From the NCBI GenBank assembly GCA_934255105.1, contig CAKQNH010000289.1, positions 1 through 6,355 on the forward strand: a stretch of DNA of 6,355 bases, in the 5' to 3' direction. Position numbers and translations under genes: made by a program. Every line of letters begins with the position of its first letter. The first letter of the stretch is position 1. A model generated the notes under the pieces. It saw only the letters and a program-made list of their open reading frames with translations, was not told the DNA's origin and made no database searches. This document shows positions 6,161 to 6,355 of the stretch, one piece after another. Origin of the DNA: an uncultured Pirellulaceae bacterium. Its GTDB lineage: Bacteria > Planctomycetota > Planctomycetia > Pirellulales > Pirellulaceae.

Positions 6161-6355
6161 TCAGTTGCTCGATCTCTTAGGAACGTCAAGCCGCCAATGG
6201 GCCATTTTGGCAAAGGTGGTGGTGTCGGTCATGTCGAATCTGAGCGGCGTCACTGTTACGTGGCCATCGGACAACATGGTTAAATCGGTCGGATGATCGG
6301 TGCGACGCGACGGGGGATCATTGGTGGCCCAGTAGTAGTCACGCCCCTTGGGATC
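6161..6355 (-). CDS. surE: 5'/3'-nucleotidase SurE (C-terminal 64 codons, rest beyond right edge)
   Basis: Translating the minus strand from 6355 gives an open frame of 64 codons ending in TGA at 6163-6161. It opens with DPKGRDYYWATNDPP, the counterpart of E. coli SurE DPRGRRVYWIG. TDLTMLSDGHVTVTPLRFDMT then matches the 'TD..av.eGyvSiTPLhvDlT' block near the C-terminus of SurE. SurE is a metal-dependent phosphatase that removes phosphate from nucleoside monophosphates and is linked to stationary-phase survival. The metal-binding N-terminal part lies outside the window. About 20 residues follow the last conserved block. The gene converges on the glycosyltransferase with only 11 bases between stop codons and no T-run terminator on either strand. 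The identification rests on one domain segment but the match is clear. Confidence 0.88.
   Translation of the reverse strand, partial: DPKGRDYYWATNDPPSRRTDHPTDLTMLSDGHVTVTPLRFDMTDTTTFAKMAHWRLDVPKRSSN

Noticed and set aside
6151..6168. Hairpin GCAGCT/AGTTGC between the convergent glycosyltransferase and surE stops as a two-way terminator
   Set aside because: The stem is only 6 bp with a wobble and no T-run follows on either strand.

Overview
The window reads as a chromosomal segment from a planctomycete, probably of the Pirellulaceae type. This is inferred from protein style (a bacterial RpoC with a lineage-type insertion near its C-terminus, a sulfatase-fold protein, a DapA-superfamily aldolase of unusual sequence), moderately high GC and repeat-rich spacers. 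No 16S or other decisive marker is present, so the assignment is an inference.

Layout from left to right: (1) the C-terminal half of rpoC on the + strand, running in from the left edge to 2290; (2) a 466-base gene-free spacer (2291-2756). It holds a good intrinsic terminator, two tandem hairpin repeats ending in T-runs, a CCTCTCCC/GGGAGAGG inverted repeat and a 15-bp tandem repeat of about five units; (3) a two-gene minus-strand operon, in which a sulfatase-fold protein (5093-3792, TTG start) is followed after 12 bases by a dihydrodipicolinate-synthase-like aldolase (3779-2757); (4) an 87-base divergent spacer; (5) a + strand WecG/TagA/CpsF-family glycosyltransferase (5181-6149, GTG start); (6) the C-terminal 64 codons of surE on the minus strand, entering from the right edge and converging on the glycosyltransferase with 11 bases between the stops.

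How the genes work together: rpoC is core transcription machinery and looks insulated from the convergent operon by stacked terminator-like hairpins. The operon pairs a protein that has the alkaline phosphatase/sulfatase fold signature but has apparently lost every catalytic motif with a TIM-barrel aldolase that keeps a candidate Schiff-base lysine. Their shared job is unknown. The glycosyltransferase probably acts in surface polysaccharide synthesis. SurE is a survival nucleotidase and is probably unrelated.

The most noteworthy item is the catalytically dead-looking sulfatase-fold protein translationally linked to an aldolase. The repeats and the paired leader ORFs in the divergent spacer are secondary. 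I see no CRISPR array, tRNA, rRNA, transposase or defence system.
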